Origin: Chamaecrista fasciculata
Taxonomy: Eukaryota; Streptophyta; Magnoliopsida; Fabales; Fabaceae
Direction of reading: 5' to 3'
Assembly: GCA_003254925.1 (NCBI GenBank)
Contig: QANZ01041779.1
Coordinates: 38,047-102,046 of the forward strand
DNA: 64,000 bases
Positions 23,900 through 33,707 of the stretch are shown here, in pieces (within the stretch, counting starts at the first letter, position 1; each line of letters opens with the position of its first letter). Below the pieces are notes generated by a model. That model had not been told where the DNA came from, did not search any database, and was given only the letters and a program-made list of their open reading frames with translations. Both the position numbers and the translations under genes were made by a program.

Positions 23900-25246
23900 C
23901 TTTCTGTTTTTTTAACTTAAACTAATTTATTGGAAATTCTCAAATCCTAATTAAGGTTCAATCAACTAGTGTTTTTGGTGGTGGTCCATGTGGATCTAGC
24001 TATCTAGCTTCTGGGATCTGAGGAAGAAAGAAGCTAGTGAAATGAAAGAAACAGAAGAAATTAATAATGTTTGAAATCAAAGAAGAAGAAAGAAAAGTCT
24101 CGAAGAAAACAAATAATCCCACTACAAACTAATTTTCTGGGAAAGATCAAGAAGAAACAAATTAAAGAGAGTGATGAAGGGAAAGATCAGGTGAGAACCC
24201 CAGAGAATTAAATTAACCATAATATATAGTAATTAAGTATATATGAACAAATAATTAATTAATGAAAATGAAGACATGGCCTGTTAGAGAAAGAAAAGAG
24301 AGAGAGAGAGAGAAGAAATGTGGTGTGGTGGATGATTCCTTGTGTACAAAAAAACTACAACCCAAGGGGAACCAACCCTACTACTACTGCTACCTGACGT
24401 TGCTCTTTCTGTCTTTTCCTCTGTTCTCATTCACAAATCACAACCCCACCACACACAAATGTATGTATATATATATATAATATTCTTTCTTTATTATGGT
24501 ATATACTTTAATTTTCTTTTTGCAAAAACTTCAATTTTGTTAAAATATTTTGCTTAGGAAAAAAATTATATATTTTTATTTTTGAAATATATAGAATACA
24601 CTTTTATATTATATATACAGGTTAAAAGTCCCTTTAAACTTTTGATTTTAAACTAATAATTCATTTTGTTTAAATTTTCTATGAAAAGATGATGAAATTT
24701 TTATTTCTATTTTTTTTGCTACTATTAATTGCAACTATAATAGTTAATTTGATTTTGGAATATCATTTTACATTGCAATAAAAATCATAAAATTATATAT
24801 ATATATATATACTTGATTTTTTTAATAACATACAAAATGGATCTTTTTGTACAAAATCAAAAGTCCATGAAGTCTTTCATTACTTTTCAAAGTTTAGGAA
24901 TTTCTTAAACACTAACTAAAGTTATGAAGGTTTTGTTAGTAGTATCAAAATGGGCCAAAGCCTATAGGTTGTCCTTGTCAGCTCGTTAAATGGTTAGGTT
25001 TGGACATCATAAAATAGACTCGTTTAAAAGCGAATCTAAATTAAATGAGTTGGCATTTTTAGCCCGCGGGCTAAGCGAGTATGGTTAGGACTGCAAGCAT
25101 ATATTTCTTTTTATCTTTTATTTTTATAAAGTATAATTATTTTAGAGATATTTTGATATAAAATCAAATAAATGTTTAATTATAATTATTAATTAATATA
25201 AAAATAAAAATATTTTCATTAATTTACAAGTTTCATAATATTCTAT
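23900..25246. other. IDD 5' region and intergenic DNA
   Basis: The first 400 bases or so are probably the leader and promoter of the IDD gene, with purine-rich 'gaagaagaaag' tracts and a (GA)n microsatellite at 24297-24312. The rest is AT-rich with no gene seen. The plus-strand ORFs at 24262-24557 are low-complexity noise. Confidence 0.4.
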
Positions 25247-26481
25247 GGCAAAACACCCTTTCGTGCCCCTAATGTTTGCAGTGATTTTCAGTTATGCCCC
25301 TAACGTTTCATTTTGTTCAGGCGTGCCCTCAATGTGAAACTAACGTTTCAATTATGCCCCTAATTTTGACTCAATGCCATGTGGCAATTTTTTTTACTTA
25401 TGTGTCATTTTTTTGGTCTAACTTGAATACGTGGCATGATGACTGGACATTCCTATTTTTTTTTCCACCGTGACATGATGATTGGATTTACATTTTTGAA
25501 CATAAAAATTGAGTAAACTAGCAAATCAGTCACTGGATTTACATTTTTCATCATCTTCATTCATTTTAGTCTCAAATCCTCAAAATAAAATTGTAAAGTG
25601 TCCCAAAACTCTTCCAAACATTTCAATTTAGTCCTTAAAAGTATTAAAAACTCTAAAACCTAAACTCTAAACCTTAAAACTATTAACCCTAAACCCTAAA
25701 CTCTAAAATCCTAAACCATAAAACCCTAAACCCTAAAAAATCTAATTTGAGCAATTAGGTCCCTCACTCATTCTTATCCCATTATTCTCAATTCCCCCTC
25801 TTTTCATCATCTTCATTCATTTTAGTCCCAAATCCTCAAAATAAAATTGTAAAGTATCCCAAAACTCTTCCAAACATTCTAATTTAGTCCTTAAAAATTT
25901 TAAAAACCCTAAACCCAAAACTCCAAACCCCAAATCCCTAAACTCTAAAACTTATTTTTTTTCTTTAATCTTCATCTTCATCTTCTCTTCTCATACTAAA
26001 TTTTTTTTTTCTAATCTTCATATCTTCAGATTAAATTTTTTGTTTCTAATTTTCATCTTCATCTTCATCATTATCATCATCATCATCTTCATCTTCCCAT
26101 TTCCAGAATCTTCCAACATCATCATCATCTTCATTGCATTTTCAAACGAGAAAACCCACTTCATCTTCATCTTCATCTTCCGGTGAAACAACCCTGAAAT
26201 TGAAATCAAAATCGAAACCCACTTCATCTTCTGGGTTTGATTTCTGGGTTTAGAAACTGCAGCTGGAAGTTATCAAAATTTTACTTATCAATCTATTACA
26301 CAATGGAGTGGTTTATCAAATCTCCATTACTATACAAGATCCAATACGGTCCATCAGTCTGAGAAACCTCAAGCTCCATCTTCTCTGATGGAAAAGCTAG
26401 AAGCTTGAAACAAGGACCCAAATGAAAAGTAAAAAAAAAAAAAAGAAAACTATATATATCTAAGATTATGGATTTTAGGGT

Positions 26482-26835
26482 CTAATTGGGACCCCAACAG
26501 CTTAAGTACATGACTGTCCTGAGGGACTCCTCTGACTTCTTTGCTTTGTCATCTTTTAATCTGCTAGAAACCATGGCAGAAGAGGAAGAAGAAAGCTTTT
26601 TGGTGTGAGACAAAGACCTAGCATGATTTCTCACATGTTGTTGAGCAGACCTTAAAGCGTAATTCCACTTGCAGAGACCTTGATCCTTCAAGGCTTCCAT
26701 TTCGCTCTCCATCATCTCCGACGGCCTCCAAACCCAGAAATCAAACCCAGAAGATGAAGTGGGTTTCGATTTTGATTTCGATTTCAGGGTTGTTTCGCCG
26801 GAAGATGAAGTGGGTTTTCTCGTTTGAAAATGCAA
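26482..26835 (-). pseudogene. Captured wound-induced polypeptide (WIP, DUF3774) fragment in a chimeric ORF
   Basis: The 117-residue ORF starts in the transposon arm (residues 1 to about 46, Ser/Lys-rich, shared with the inverted repeat). It then runs into 'EALKDQGLCKWNYALRSAQQ', continues with a Ser-rich linker and 'KKSEESLRTV', and ends in 'MYLSCWGPN', the characteristic C-terminus of the small plant wound-responsive family. The usual N-terminus of that family (the short 'SSTSRAW' type start) is missing and replaced by element sequence. The ORF has no stop, so it may still be translated if transcribed, or it may be a recent capture. Function is unknown: the native proteins are small wound- or stress-induced polypeptides. 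Confidence 0.75.
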
Positions 26836-26899
26836 TGAAGATGATGATGATGTTGGAAGATTCTGGAAATGGGAAGATGAAGATGAAGATGATGATGAT

Positions 26900-27124
26900 N
26901 NNNNNNNNNNNNNNNNNNNNNNNNNNNNNNNNNNNNNNNNNNNNNNNNNNNNNNNNNNNNNNNNNNNNNNNNNNNNNNNNNNNNNNNNNNNNNNNNNNNN
27001 NNNNNNNNNNNNNNNNNNNNNNNNNNNNNNNNNNNNNNNNNNNNNNNNNNNNNNNNNNNNNNNNNNNNNNNNNNNNNNNNNNNNNNNNNNNNNNNNNNNN
27101 NNNNNNNNNNNNNNNNNNNNNNNN
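26900..27124. other. Assembly gap (225 N)
   Basis: The N run lies in the right arm of the 25247-27795 element, where a GAT/ATC-rich low-complexity tract and a near-identical inverted arm would defeat assembly. ORFs spanning it are meaningless. Confidence 0.98.
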
Positions 27125-27795
27125 GGGTTTAGGGTTTTTAATATTTTTAAGGACTAAATTAGAATGTTTGGAAGAGTTTTGAGACACTTTACAATTTTAT
27201 TTTGAGGATTTGAGACTAAAATGAATGAAGATGATGAAAAGAGGGGGAATTGAGAATAATGGGATAAGAATGAGTGAGGGACCTAATTGCTCAAATTAGA
27301 TTTTTTAGGGTTTAGGGTTTTATGGTTTAGAATTTTAGAGTTTAGGGTTTAGGGTTAATAGTTTTAAGGTTTAGAGTTTAGGTTATAGGGTTTTTAACAC
27401 TTTTAAGGACTAAATTGAAATGTTTGGAAGAGTTTTGGGACACTTTACAATTTTATTTTGAGGATTTGGGACTAAAATGAATGAAGATAATGCAAAATGT
27501 AAATCCAGGGACCGATTTGCTAGTTTACTTAATTTTTATATTAAAAAATTTAAATCCAGTCATTATGCCACAGTTGAAAAAAAAATAGAAATGTCCAGTC
27601 ATCATGCCACGTATTCAAGTCAGACCAAAAAAATGACATATAAGTAAAAAAAATTGCCACATGGACATTGAGTCAAAATTGGGGGCATAATTGAAACGTT
27701 AGTTTCACATTGAGGACACGCCTGAACAAAATGAAACGTTAGGGGCATAACTGAAAATCACTGCAAACGTTAGGGGTACGAAAGGGTGTTTTGCC

Positions 27796-28228
27796 TTTAT
27801 CTTTTGACCAATTTCTTTTGATTAATTAATGACATGTTGCATTCTGTTTTTCAATTTGAGTTTCTTTTTTTATTAATTTTATATTACATATCATTAGTCA
27901 AGTAAATTATGTCATTAATATTTAACTAAAATAAGAGCAAAGAATAAAATTGACCAAAATGTAAAACACTAGGGACGAAATTGACAGTTGATGTAAAATT
28001 TAGAGACGAAATTAGTGTTTTTACCCTAATATATTTTAATCCTTTTTCTCTTACAAGTTTAGTCTCTTCAAAATGAAGGGACTAAACTATATTAATTCTA
28101 CAATTTTCAAAATTAAAATATGTAAATTAAATTTTAAAGAATTGAATTATTAATTGGAGTTTTAGACGACCAAGTTATATATGTTTACTCTTGCTGAGTT
28201 GCTATATCTTAGTGAGCAAGGTTCTCTT
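27796..28228. other. Upstream region of the GH32 pseudogene
   Basis: From about 28060 ('gggactaaactatattaattc') to 'tgtttactc' at about 28192 the sequence matches the region just upstream of the intact GH32 gene (about 43720-43833). A 'gagtaaac'-type MITE end therefore forms part of both proximal promoters, about 35 bp from the TATA box. Confidence 0.55.
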
Positions 28229-28236
28229 TATAAATA
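28229..28236 (+). promoter_or_regulatory. TATA box of the GH32 pseudogene
   Basis: 'tataaata' in the context 'gttctctttataaatagata', identical to the intact paralogue (43867-43874), about 54 bp before the ATG. Confidence 0.65.
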
Positions 28237-29044
28237 GATAGCAGATCATAAGCTTCCCTTAATCCCTCCTCACTCTCACAAAAGCAACCATGGCCACATC
28301 CCAACACTGTGTTAACAGAAGTGATCTTGAACTTCTTTCATCTGCCTTCTCAACTCAACCTTACAGAACTGCCTATCACTTTCAACCTCCAAAGAATTGG
28401 ATGAATGGTACTTAAATTAATGTTAAATCTCTTTATGTCATTACTTTTTTATTCCCTTTGTGATATATATTTGAAATCTAACAGTTTGTTGTACTTTTTG
28501 CGTTTTCTTTTTATGTAATATTTTGTGATTAAATGCCGGTGTGTTTGGAATTGCAGATCCTAGTGGTAAGTTCTATTCTTCTATACTCCTTATCGCTCTT
28601 TTTCTTTCATTTGAATCATTTGTAAACTGTAAAGTACCTTTTGAAGTTTCTTTCAAGCGTTTGTCTTGGGACTCTGTTTATCTGTCTATTCCAGAAAATA
28701 TTTGAGCATGTTTGGCCAAACTATAAAATTGTAATGTTTTAAAGTGACTTCTTTTTTAATGAAATTTAAAGGAAGTATTGAAGTGTTTTTCTTAAACAAA
28801 TTACAAAAAATAACATACTTATGGGAGTAAGTTAAAAAATAAAAAATTAACATGGTAATTGATGGTTTTGTGTGGATGATTTTTTTTCTGAAAGTCTAGA
28901 TTATATACATCAATCATTGAAAGTTATTGAGGTATTACAATTGAGTCTTTAAAACCTATTTTATAGGGATAATTTCAGGGAGCCAATACAATTTAGTTGA
29001 TAATCCTAAATCCTAAACACTAGCTTACAAAGACCAAAGAATTA

Positions 29045-29200
29045 AAATAGTGTAAATTACACTTTGATATCTTGAGGTCTGAATCAATTCTATTTTAGTA
29101 TCCTGTTATTCTAAAAGTGACATTTTAGTACCTTATTCTATTTGTCGTTAACACTTTAGTACTCAAAACTTTTTTTTTTGTCGCCCTTCGACGAAAAAAG
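29045..29200. repeat. Half of the 37518-37908 MITE family
   Basis: 'gtaaattacactttgatatc', 'ctaaaagtgacattttagtacc' and 'gttaacactttagtac' match the left arm of the element at 37518. No matching right arm was found. Confidence 0.55.
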
Positions 29201-29346
29201 CACATATAGGATATTTAAGGACCAATTAATATAAAGTCGGCTCCTCTGTGCAACTCCTCTAACAATAATCAATTAATTTTTGGCCTTCAAACCGTTTTTA
29301 ATCCCACCACTTCGTTAGCTTCTACAACCACAGAAAATTTGAAGAA

Positions 29347-29746
29347 GGCTAAAGTTCTATTTTGGTATCTCATATTTGTTTAAAGTTTCATTTTGGTCCC
29401 TCAAGTTTCTAAGAAGTTCCATCGTCAGTCCTGACTTTTTTCCATCCACTTTTTCTGTTAATAAAAAAAAACTAACTTTCATCTCCCAATAATTTTGCTC
29501 TTTTACAAAAGAAGAGGACCTTAATGTAAAAAAGCAAAATTGTTGGGAGATGAAAGCTAGTTTTTTTCCTTTTTTAACGAAAAAAGTGGAAGGAAAAGTG
29601 TCTGGGACTAACGATAGAACTTTTTTAAACTTGAGAGACTAAAACAGAATAAAAAAAACTTAAGGGACCAAAACGGAACAAAAAAAACTTAAGGGATCAA
29701 AATAGAACTTTAAACAAACATTAGGGACTAAAATGAGACTTTGGCC
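29347..29746. mobile_element. MULE-type MITE with exact 9-bp target duplication
   Basis: The 400-bp palindromic element has ends 'ggctaaagttctattttggt' and 'actaaaatgagactttggcc'. It is flanked by identical 'tttgaagaa' at 29338-29346 and 29747-29755. The internal motifs 'ttttttaacgaaaaaagtgga' and 'catctcccaataattttgc' are mirrored. It lies in intron 2 of the GH32 pseudogene. Confidence 0.9.
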
Positions 29747-29811
29747 TTTGAAGAATGACAATTATAGAATATCCAAACTGAAATGATATGTTTACTTACT
29801 TTAAAAAAGAA

Positions 29812-30331
29812 GGCCAAAGTCTCAAATTGGTTCTTATGTATGAGGTAGATTTTAAATGGTTCCTTATATTTTATTTATTTCATATTGGTTCTATATATTC
29901 TCATGATATTTCAAATTGGTCCCAAAAATACTTTTGAGACACAATTAGGCCTAATTTGCTAGTAATCTTAATTAGGGAGAAAAATAAGTTTTCAAGAATT
30001 AGTACATAACTTCAAATTCATCCCACTTGGACTTCAAACGTGAGATATATGACTAATTTCATTTGTTTTACTGTTAAATGAGTTACCCACTTTTGGGACT
30101 TGATTTAACTCATTTATTGATGGTTTCAAAGTACACTTAAAAAGAAATTAGTAACTTTAAATTTCATCGCATTTGAGCTTGAAATAAAAGATATATATGA
30201 TCATATTTAGTATTTTTTGGACTAATTTGAAACATCATTGAAATATGTAAAACCAATTTAAAACAAATGAAAGATAAGAGACTAATTTGAAATCTACCTC
30301 ATACATAAGAGATCAATTTGAGATTTTGGCC
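29812..30331. mobile_element. MULE-type MITE ('ggccaaagtctcaaattgg')
   Basis: The ends 'ggccaaagtctcaaattggt' and 'atcaatttgagattttggcc' are inverted. The inner 'atgtatgaggtagatttt' is mirrored by 'aaatctacctcatacataag'. The flanks, 'ttaaaaaaga' at 29801-29810 and 'ttaaaaaaaa' from 30332, are a near-perfect duplication. It is about 65 bp from the 29347 element and in the same intron. A relative without clear ends lies at about 58660-58960. Confidence 0.8.
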
Positions 30332-30422
30332 TTAAAAAAAAGATACAAGTTGGTAAGTTACCTACTAGATTTTGATTTTTTTTGGCAGGACTCATGAAAC
30401 ACAAAAGAGTTTACCATCTATT

Positions 30423-31707
30423 TGTTAGGAATTTTTGGGAGGAAGAAACATGGAAGCTCTCATACAATTTTTTTCTTCTTTTTTCTCATGAACTTTGCTT
30501 CATTCATAGCTCCATAATGATAGGTACAAATCAGATTCCTTTTATAGAGGAAATACACATAATTAAATAAAAGATAAATAAAATAAAGTAACTACTTATC
30601 TCTAAAATCATGCACCCACTAGTTAACTCATATATAACTAATTCAAAAACAAACTAAATCTCTAAAATTCAAATATGATGCAACAGATTCATGCTTCCAA
30701 TAACAATATTATTTTATTATTATTATTAATTCCCAACAATTCCTCCCTTAAACTGAAATTTCTTCACAAGAAAATTCAGTTTAATTCATAAATCTTCAAG
30801 TTTTTCCTGCATCATTTGTTCGAAGCTTCAATGATGCACTTTGTCATCATTAACCTATTTGGAGCACCATCTCTCCAAAGACATCAAATTTTGTTAGCTT
30901 CTCACGGAAGATCCACTTCTTCTACTCTCCCTTCTTGTGCACCGTTCACTTCTTCTCTTCCTTCTTGTGCAACATTCTTATCTCATATTCTTCGAGCTGA
31001 TTCTTTCACCAAGCTCTTGCAATTTCTCGACATCAAGTTTCAAATCTTTGAAGTAATTATGAGGATTCGTCCCTCCTACTAGGAGAATTCCTTAACTTTT
31101 CATAATGATGCATTATGCCATCATTTTTCCAATTGTGCACTTTGTCACCATTTTTCCATTGGAGCACTATCTCTCCAAAACACTCAAATCTTCATTGGAG
31201 CTTGTACTCTTTTTATGAACCTCAGAGGCCACAAAACAATAGCGTTGGCTTGTGTCCATTTGGAGTCTTAGTGGCTCTCTTCTTCAATAATTTCTTGTGC
31301 GGAGACTTCCTTATAGCAACATCATCTCAATATGTGATAAATGTACTACTTTACCTCACAAGCTCTCAAGATCTAAAGCTCTGATACCACTGTTAGGAAT
31401 TTTTGGGAGGAAGAAACATGGAAGCTCTCATAAAATTTTTTTTCTTCTTTTTTCTCATGAACTTTGCTTCATTCATAGCTCCATAATGATAGGTACAAAT
31501 TAGATTCCTTTTATAGAGGAAATAAACATAATTAAATAAAAGATAAATAAAATAAAGTAACTACTTATCCCTAAAATCATGCAGCCACTAGTTAATTCAT
31601 ATATGACTAATTCTAAAACAAACTAAATCTCTAAAATTCAAATATGATGCAACAGATTCATGCTTCCAATAACGATATTATTTTATTATTATTATTAATT
31701 CCCAACA
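30423..31707 (-). mobile_element. Non-autonomous LTR retrotransposon in GH32 exon 3
   Basis: Direct LTRs of 316 and 317 bp (30423-30738 and 31391-31707), both TG...CA, differ at only a few positions, so insertion is young. On the minus strand the LTR is followed by 'gtggtatcagagc' (31379-31391), the classic initiator-Met-tRNA primer site of plant copia-type elements. The purine tract 'taagggaggaat' precedes the other LTR. The internal 652 bp holds no gag, protease or polymerase motif, so the element must be mobilised in trans. It interrupts the codons for 'YHLF' of the GH32 pseudogene. A clean 5-bp target duplication is not visible. Confidence 0.9.
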
Positions 31708-32601
31708 CTAAATACAATCCCGAAGCTGCAATTTGGGGCAATATTGCGTGGGGCCGTTCTGTGTCCTACGACCTTGTGAATTGGATACCATTAGATCTTG
31801 CAATATACCCATCTCAGCCGTCAGATATCAATGGTTGCTGCACAGGATCAGCCACCATCCTTCCTGGAGGCAAACCAGTAATCATATACACAGGAGGTGA
31901 TTACCAAAACCATCAAGTTCAAAACTTGGCATACCCCAAAAATGAATCAGACCCATTTCTCAAAGAATGGATCAAATCACCCAAAAACCCCATTATTAAA
32001 CTCTCAAGTGAGTACAATATAGATCCAAGCAATTTCAGAGACCCCACCACAGGTTGGCTTGGAAAAGATGGGTTTTGGAGATTGCTCATTGGGAGCCAAA
32101 ATCAGTGGAAAGGAATGGTTCTTTTGTACAAAAGCAAGGATTTTGAGAAGTGGGTTAAAGCTGAAAACCCTTTATTTTTTGCTGATGATACTGGAATGTG
32201 GGAGTGTCCTGATTTCTTTCCTGTGTCGAGAGAGAAGCACGTGCTCAAGTTTAGCTGGACTGCGAGAGGTGAAGATTACTATATGATTGGGAGTTATGAT
32301 GATGGGGATAATTGAAAGAGTAGATGTAATAGTTATTTATTGTTGCTGAGTTGTCGTAGGCCGTTAACTAATTAGTTCAGGAAGTTATGAATAGTTTGTA
32401 AATATATTAGTTAGGTCCTAGTTAGTTAGCACGTGTTCTAGCTGAATACTTGTATATAAAGCAACTTGTACAGAATTCATGAATCAATATACTCCTGTTA
32501 TTTCCTCAGTTTCAATTTCTATACTGTGATATTCTACATGGTATCAGAGAAAAACGATTTTCTAGAGTCTCTCTGTTTTTTCTCTTCTTCTTCATCATTT
32601 C

Positions 32602-33640
32602 TTGTTCAATGGCAATTCCTCTGCTTCAGCTTCTTCTGAATCTGCGAAAGAAGTTGTTGCTTCTTCTGATTCTCTCGAAAATGCTTGTAATGATCCTTTC
32701 TACTTACATCCCTCAGATAATCCTGGTACTCCTCTGGTTTCTAATTATCTTACTTTTTCTAATTACCTTCTTTGGAGTCATTCGATGCGCATTGCATTGA
32801 AGGCGAAAAAGAAATTGTGTTTCATTGATGGAACTTGTCCTCCACTTGCTGATACTACTTCTGAGAAGTTTTCGCAATGGTCTTTCGTCGATTCCATGGT
32901 AGTCTCATGGATCCTCAACTCTATGACGAAGGATTTATCAGAATCTTATGTCTATACTTCTGCATTTGAATTGTGGAAAGAACTGAAAGAGAAATTCAGA
33001 GAAAGTGATCGTCCGCGAATTTTTCATCTGCGCAAGGAAATGTCCAACATACAGCAAGGAAATGATTCTGTAGCTGCTTATTCAAATCGTTTGAAGAAGG
33101 TTTGGGACGAATTCTGTAGCTCCTAAATGTGTATGTGGTTTATGCATTTGTGGTGCTTCAAAATCTTTTGAAGAAATTAATTCATCTAATGCTGTGATGC
33201 AATTTCTTGTTGGACTTTCTGATTCTTTTGATCATGTCGTTAATAATATCTTGATGATGGATCCTCTGCCTTCATTTAATAAAGTTTACTCGATTGTTTC
33301 TCGCATGGAGAAGCAAATTACTACTAATCACTCAGTTTCTAAAGCTGTTGATGCTAGTGTCTTGTTTACTAAAGCTAATTCTTCGAAGCCAACTTCCAAT
33401 ACTAATTCCAAAAAGAAAGATTCTACTAAGAAAGAGGATTGTGTGTGTAATCATTGCCATAAGACTGGTCATCTTGAGGATTCATGCTTCAAAAAGCATG
33501 GTTATCCTGACTGGTTCAAGGAAAAGTACATGCAAGACAAGAAGAGTTCTGCTGCTGTTAATCTTACTGCTGCTGCTGATGCTGGTTCTGAACAGAGTTC
33601 TTCTGCTATCTCTGATCTTTTGGTAGAAAAATTCTGGTAA
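32602..33640 (+). pseudogene. Copia gag remnant with zinc knuckle
   Basis: Capsid-like (UBN2/DUF4219 type) N-terminal part with 'LTFSNYLLWSHSMRIAL' and 'AFELWKELKEKF'. The frame breaks near 33110-33126, and the region resumes one frame over at about 33120. A CCHC knuckle 'CNHCHKTGHLEDSC' sits near 33450-33500, followed by an Ala/Ser-rich tail. It normally packages element RNA. A stop near 33640 separates it from the protease region. Confidence 0.85.
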
Positions 33641-33707
33641 TACTGCAGTTGAAGCTCCAGTTAATGCTGCGTATTTTGCAGGTTTTGCAGGTAATGTTTT
33701 TTCTATT

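Larger units (their letters stand above)
25247..27795. mobile_element. Long-TIR element carrying captured host sequence (Pack-TIR type)
   Basis: The ends are 'ggcaaaacaccctttcgtgc' and its inverted counterpart 'acgaaagggtgttttgcc'. Inverted arms run inward for about 900 bp or more. They include 'gaaactaacgtttcaattat', a 'ttcattttagtc..aatcctcaaaataaaattgtaaagt' block present twice within the left arm, telomere-like 'aaccctaaaccctaa' tracts and an ATC/GAT-rich segment. The unique centre (about 26240-26730) holds a WIP-like coding fragment on the minus strand. A run of 225 N (26900-27124) hides part of the right arm. No transposase was found. Clear target duplications were not recognised, so Mutator affiliation is an inference from the long arms. 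A solo arm is at 14613-14722. Confidence 0.8.

Noticed and set aside
25640-25740. Telomere-like 'aaccctaaaccc' tract as a chromosome end or interstitial telomere
   Set aside because: It is degenerate, short and mirrored in the other arm of a transposon, so it belongs to the element.
26741-27187. ORFs spanning the N run on both strands
   Set aside because: They are open only because N codons are not read as stops.
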